A DNA stretch of 64,000 nucleotides from Cytophagaceae bacterium (lineage in GTDB: Bacteria > Bacteroidota > Bacteroidia > Cytophagales > Spirosomataceae): contig JADKIR010000005.1 in assembly GCA_016722655.1 (NCBI GenBank), positions 744,001 through 808,000 of the forward strand. Reading direction: 5' to 3'. Shown here piece after piece: positions 61,755 to 64,000 of this stretch; the first letter of the stretch is position 1, and each line of letters opens with the position of its first letter. Below the pieces are notes generated by a model, which worked only from the letters and a program-made list of their open reading frames with translations, had not been told where the DNA came from and did not search any database. The translations under genes and the position numbers were made by a program.

Positions 61755-61778
61755 GGGTAAATAATAAATTATTAACCC
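61755..61778. repeat. 24-nt near-palindrome in the hemN-aroQ region
   Basis: GGGT at 61755 and ACCC at 61775-61778 frame AATAAT / ATTATT arms, with one mismatched pair and a 2-nt centre. It is a candidate operator, but very AT-rich inside. Confidence 0.4.
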
Positions 61779-61952
61779 AATTTGTAATAAATGTCACCTC
61801 TAAGAGGTCTTTTATGTGGTCATTTGAGATAATAATGACTTGGCATTTCCCGGATTTTGAAAAAATTAAATCTCAGGTAGATTTGGTTATTTTATTTTAA
61901 GATTTCAACCTTAAAAGGACATTTCTATTTAATTTTACAGAAATTCTTTTTC

Positions 61953-61983
61953 TTTGATTAATAATAGACTATCAATTAATTTG
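61953..61983 (+). promoter_or_regulatory. Promoter of aroQ
   Basis: TTTG (61953-61956), 19 nt, then TTAATTTG (61976-61983), one base from TAnnTTTG. The ATG is at 62012, giving a leader of about 20 nt. Confidence 0.5.
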
Positions 61984-62011
61984 CAAAAGTCCATTTGAAA
62001 AAATAATTTTT

Positions 62012-62434
62012 ATGAAAATTCTCATCATCAATGGTCCCAATCTCAATCTATTAGGAAAACGGGAGCCTGAAATATACGGAAGTCAGTCGTTTGAAGATTA
62101 TTTTGAGATTCTGAAAAAGAATTTTCCTGAAATAGAACTGGAATATTTTCAGTCTAATCACGAGGGTGAGATTATTGATAAAATTCATCAGGTAGGCTTT
62201 ACCTACGACGGTATCGTCCTAAATGCCGGTGGGTTAACACATACTTCTGTGAGCCTTGCCGATGCCATCGGTGGAGTAAAAACGCCTGTGGTGGAGGTCC
62301 ATATCTCCAATATTCACGCCCGCGAAGAATTCAGAAAACACTCATTTCTTACACCAAAATGCAAGGGTATTATTGCCGGTCTGGGGATTGAAGGCTATTC
62401 ATTGGCGGTACAATGGTTTCTTGATAAAAAATAG
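62012..62434 (+). CDS. aroQ: Type II 3-dehydroquinate dehydratase
   Basis: A 140-residue dodecameric-type dehydroquinase of the shikimate pathway. Signatures are INGPNLNLLGKREPEIYG with catalytic Tyr and Arg on the lid, SNHEGEIIDKI, NAGGLTHTSVSLADAI and VEVHISNIHAREEFRKHS with the catalytic His. The family usually has Tyr where GGLTHTS has Leu, a mild variation. It is a single-gene unit, with its own promoter and terminator. Confidence 0.95.
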   Translation: MKILIINGPNLNLLGKREPEIYGSQSFEDYFEILKKNFPEIELEYFQSNHEGEIIDKIHQVGFTYDGIVLNAGGLTHTSVSLADAIGGVKTPVVEVHISNIHAREEFRKHSFLTPKCKGIIAGLGIEGYSLAVQWFLDKK

Positions 62435-62439
62435 ATTTA

Positions 62440-62480
62440 GAAAAAAAAAAGCCGGATTTTGATGTCCGGCTTTTCGTTTT
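62440..62480 (+). terminator. Bidirectional terminator between aroQ and the TlpA-like gene
   Basis: AAGCCGGA and TCCGGCTT pair around TTTTGATG, with a long A-run at left and TTTT downstream. Confidence 0.85.
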
Positions 62481-63939
62481 ATTTGCTTGCTTTTGCTGCT
62501 TTTTCTGCTTGTACTTTCTTTTCGTGAAACTCTATAAACTTATTAAACTCTTCAACCGGTATCCTTCGACCAATGATTCGTTTTTCGCTATCCAAAATAT
62601 AGGAAGTCGGCGTTGAATATATATCGTATTTTTTTCTGAAATCATATCTAAACTTTGAATCCAGTACATTTATCAGATTTTTGGTTTTGTAATTATTGAT
62701 AAATTCCTTGGTTTTTTTGAGTTCTTCTGCTGGGTCTCCAGTCACATGTATGCCCGCATGGTAAATGGCGATACCTTTGTTCTTGTTTTCTTCATAATAC
62801 TTCACCAACTCCGGGGCGTGGTCGCGGCAGTGCCCGCAATCATAGCTATAGAAATACACAATAGTATATTTGGCTTTGATATCATAAAGATTAATATCAC
62901 GACCGAGTGTGTCTTGCAAAACCAATGGAGGCATGATTTTACCCGTCTGGATTGGTTCTAAAATCTGAACTCTTTCCCTAAATTTTGCAGTTTGAGTGCT
63001 ATCCATCCAATCAACATCTTTCAGATAATAATCTTTGGCCAGGTGCACAAAGACTCCGTCTAAGCCTACGATTTCAATGTTTTCATATTTGTTGGTAATC
63101 CACCAAAGTACATATCTATATACATCTTTGTTTTTCTTGGCCAATTTCAGCACTTTATCGGCATCGACATTGATAGAGTCAGTTACCTGATATACAAGGT
63201 CTTTGAAATATTTTTCAACTTTTGACTGAATAAATGGTGTTCTTAACATGCGGTCGTCAGAGAAGTCAATATTATCAAAATATTTCTTTTTGTAAAGATT
63301 AAAAAGATAAGTGGAATCGGTTCTGCCGTTGGCAAGTTTTGGGGCTTCTGTGGGTAGTTCCGGCTCAATGTTGGCATTAATAATCTTGGCGGCGAAGGAT
63401 TTTTTATTGTCGGCAACTACATTTTTCATGTAAAGATTTACATCTTCCTGAAGTTTTTTCATTTTACCACGGTTAACTTCCATTGATGCCGGGTCTTTTT
63501 GTTGTTGCATGAGTTTTTGTAAGGCCATTGCCTCTGAGCTTTTTTCCATCAAAAACTTCCTGTATCCAAACAGTATGTCGTTTTCTTTTGAGCCGGTAAA
63601 TTTCACACTTTTTACAAAATCTAAAGTATCGGCTTCAATGGTAATATCTTTTTCATCACCACTTACAATAAAATCATAATATTTGGCTTGATTGAGCACG
63701 ATAAGATATATCCCGCCTTTCAGAGGCTCAGTACCTTTAAATGTCAAAATACCGTTTTCAACCAAAGCCGAATCAACTTTAAAATATTGGGAATAACCAA
63801 AATAGTGTGCTAAATGCACCTTTCTACCTTCTTCCAGGCCCGGCAGTTTAACTGTAAAATTGTAAGCTGGTTTGTCTTGAGCACTGGAAATTGAAATGTT
63901 GTAAGCGAGAAAAAAAAGAAAAATTAATGTTCTCTTCAT
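62479..63939 (-). CDS. TlpA-like thioredoxin-fold protein with DUF4369/DUF5106 N-terminus
   Basis: The 486-residue exported protein has a signal peptide (1-20). Residues about 25-130 form a DUF4369-like domain, residues 130-330 a helical region with DUF5106 features, and residues about 335-475 a thioredoxin domain. The active site is CGHC in YDCGHCRDHAPEL, followed by the cis-Pro loop STPTSYIL. It may reduce or isomerise disulfides in the periplasm. Bacteroidota have many such proteins, with substrates unknown. Confidence 0.88.
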   Translation of the reverse strand: MKRTLIFLFFLAYNISISSAQDKPAYNFTVKLPGLEEGRKVHLAHYFGYSQYFKVDSALVENGILTFKGTEPLKGGIYLIVLNQAKYYDFIVSGDEKDITIEADTLDFVKSVKFTGSKENDILFGYRKFLMEKSSEAMALQKLMQQQKDPASMEVNRGKMKKLQEDVNLYMKNVVADNKKSFAAKIINANIEPELPTEAPKLANGRTDSTYLFNLYKKKYFDNIDFSDDRMLRTPFIQSKVEKYFKDLVYQVTDSINVDADKVLKLAKKNKDVYRYVLWWITNKYENIEIVGLDGVFVHLAKDYYLKDVDWMDSTQTAKFRERVQILEPIQTGKIMPPLVLQDTLGRDINLYDIKAKYTIVYFYSYDCGHCRDHAPELVKYYEENKNKGIAIYHAGIHVTGDPAEELKKTKEFINNYKTKNLINVLDSKFRYDFRKKYDIYSTPTSYILDSEKRIIGRRIPVEEFNKFIEFHEKKVQAEKAAKASK

Positions 63940-64000
63940 GTTCAGATTTTTTTTTGCAAATTTAAACTAATATTGATTTCGGATGAAAATTTTAACTTAT

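Larger units (their letters stand above)
61699..62011. other. 313-bp divergent hemN-aroQ intergenic region
   Basis: It holds the promoters of both flanking genes, an inverted repeat over the hemN box (61711-61731), a near-palindrome (61755-61778) and a short hairpin ACCTC/GAGGT (61796-61808). I see no gene or RNA in it. Confidence 0.6.

Noticed and set aside
61796..61813. ACCTC/GAGGT hairpin as a terminator
   Set aside because: The stem is only 5 bp with a 3-nt loop and there is no convergent gene to terminate.
1..64000. CRISPR arrays, insertion sequences, tRNA or rRNA genes
   Set aside because: I looked along the intergenic regions, which are mostly short, and saw no repeat-spacer series, transposase-like product or cloverleaf-like sequence.

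Overview
The window looks like chromosomal core sequence from an AT-rich member of the Bacteroidota, most likely Cytophagales-like; no finer placement is justified from sequence alone. The signs are C-terminal sorting domains of type IX secretion (T9SS) cargo, a PorE-like OmpA protein, a Bacteroidota histone H1-like protein, a GH3/beta-lactamase fusion, CBM9/DUF5916, YceI, ComEA-type helix-hairpin-helix barrels and DUF5522. There are few Shine-Dalgarno sequences, and many genes are preceded by TAnnTTTG boxes, some with TTTG about 19 nt upstream. I see no tRNA, rRNA, CRISPR array, insertion sequence or prophage.

Layout. 0-10 kb: tail of an alpha-oxoamine synthase, histone H1-like gene, MaoC hydratase, lipid kinase, SUI1/YciH, POT peptide transporter, a two-gene ABC exporter and PBP1A. 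9.5-10.7 kb: a T9SS cargo gene followed 9 nt later by an unlisted 36-codon gene whose product carries a lasso-peptide-type leader motif; this is the most unusual item. 10.6-24.3 kb: RsmI-like methyltransferase, HAD phosphatase, uvrA, a DMP19-like protein, an amidohydrolase, another T9SS protein, an esterase, a PorE-like protein, an RRM protein, ychF and a DbpA-like helicase. 24.4-33 kb: GH3/beta-lactamase fusion, DUF5916 protein, VOC protein, gamma-glutamyltransferase-family enzyme and an SDR lacking the usual catalytic tyrosine.

33-43.4 kb: a YceI / outer-membrane barrel / YceI-like trio behind a perfect TGTGA-N6-TCACA dyad, an overlapping pair of envelope genes (helix-hairpin-helix barrel and PorV/PorQ-like protein), an OmpA protein and a Trk/Ktr potassium system. 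43.4-46.6 kb: a hydroxyproline catabolic operon (epimerase, FAD dehydrogenase, DHDPS-family deaminase) without a visible last-step aldehyde dehydrogenase. 46.7-64 kb: YtxH protein, a 1236-residue NtrY-like kinase, MBL hydrolase, pssA, M23 peptidase, GtrA-like protein, PNP, rpmB, a 46-residue DUF5522 gene, an AT-rich DUF559-type nuclease gene, an Lrp regulator, radA, several envelope proteins, hemN, aroQ and a TlpA-like thioredoxin protein.

Most units are one to three genes separated by clear intrinsic terminators, several of which overlap stop codons. Common themes are the outer membrane and T9SS, peptidoglycan synthesis and recycling (PBP1A, the NagZ-like fusion, M23) and housekeeping nucleic-acid functions.
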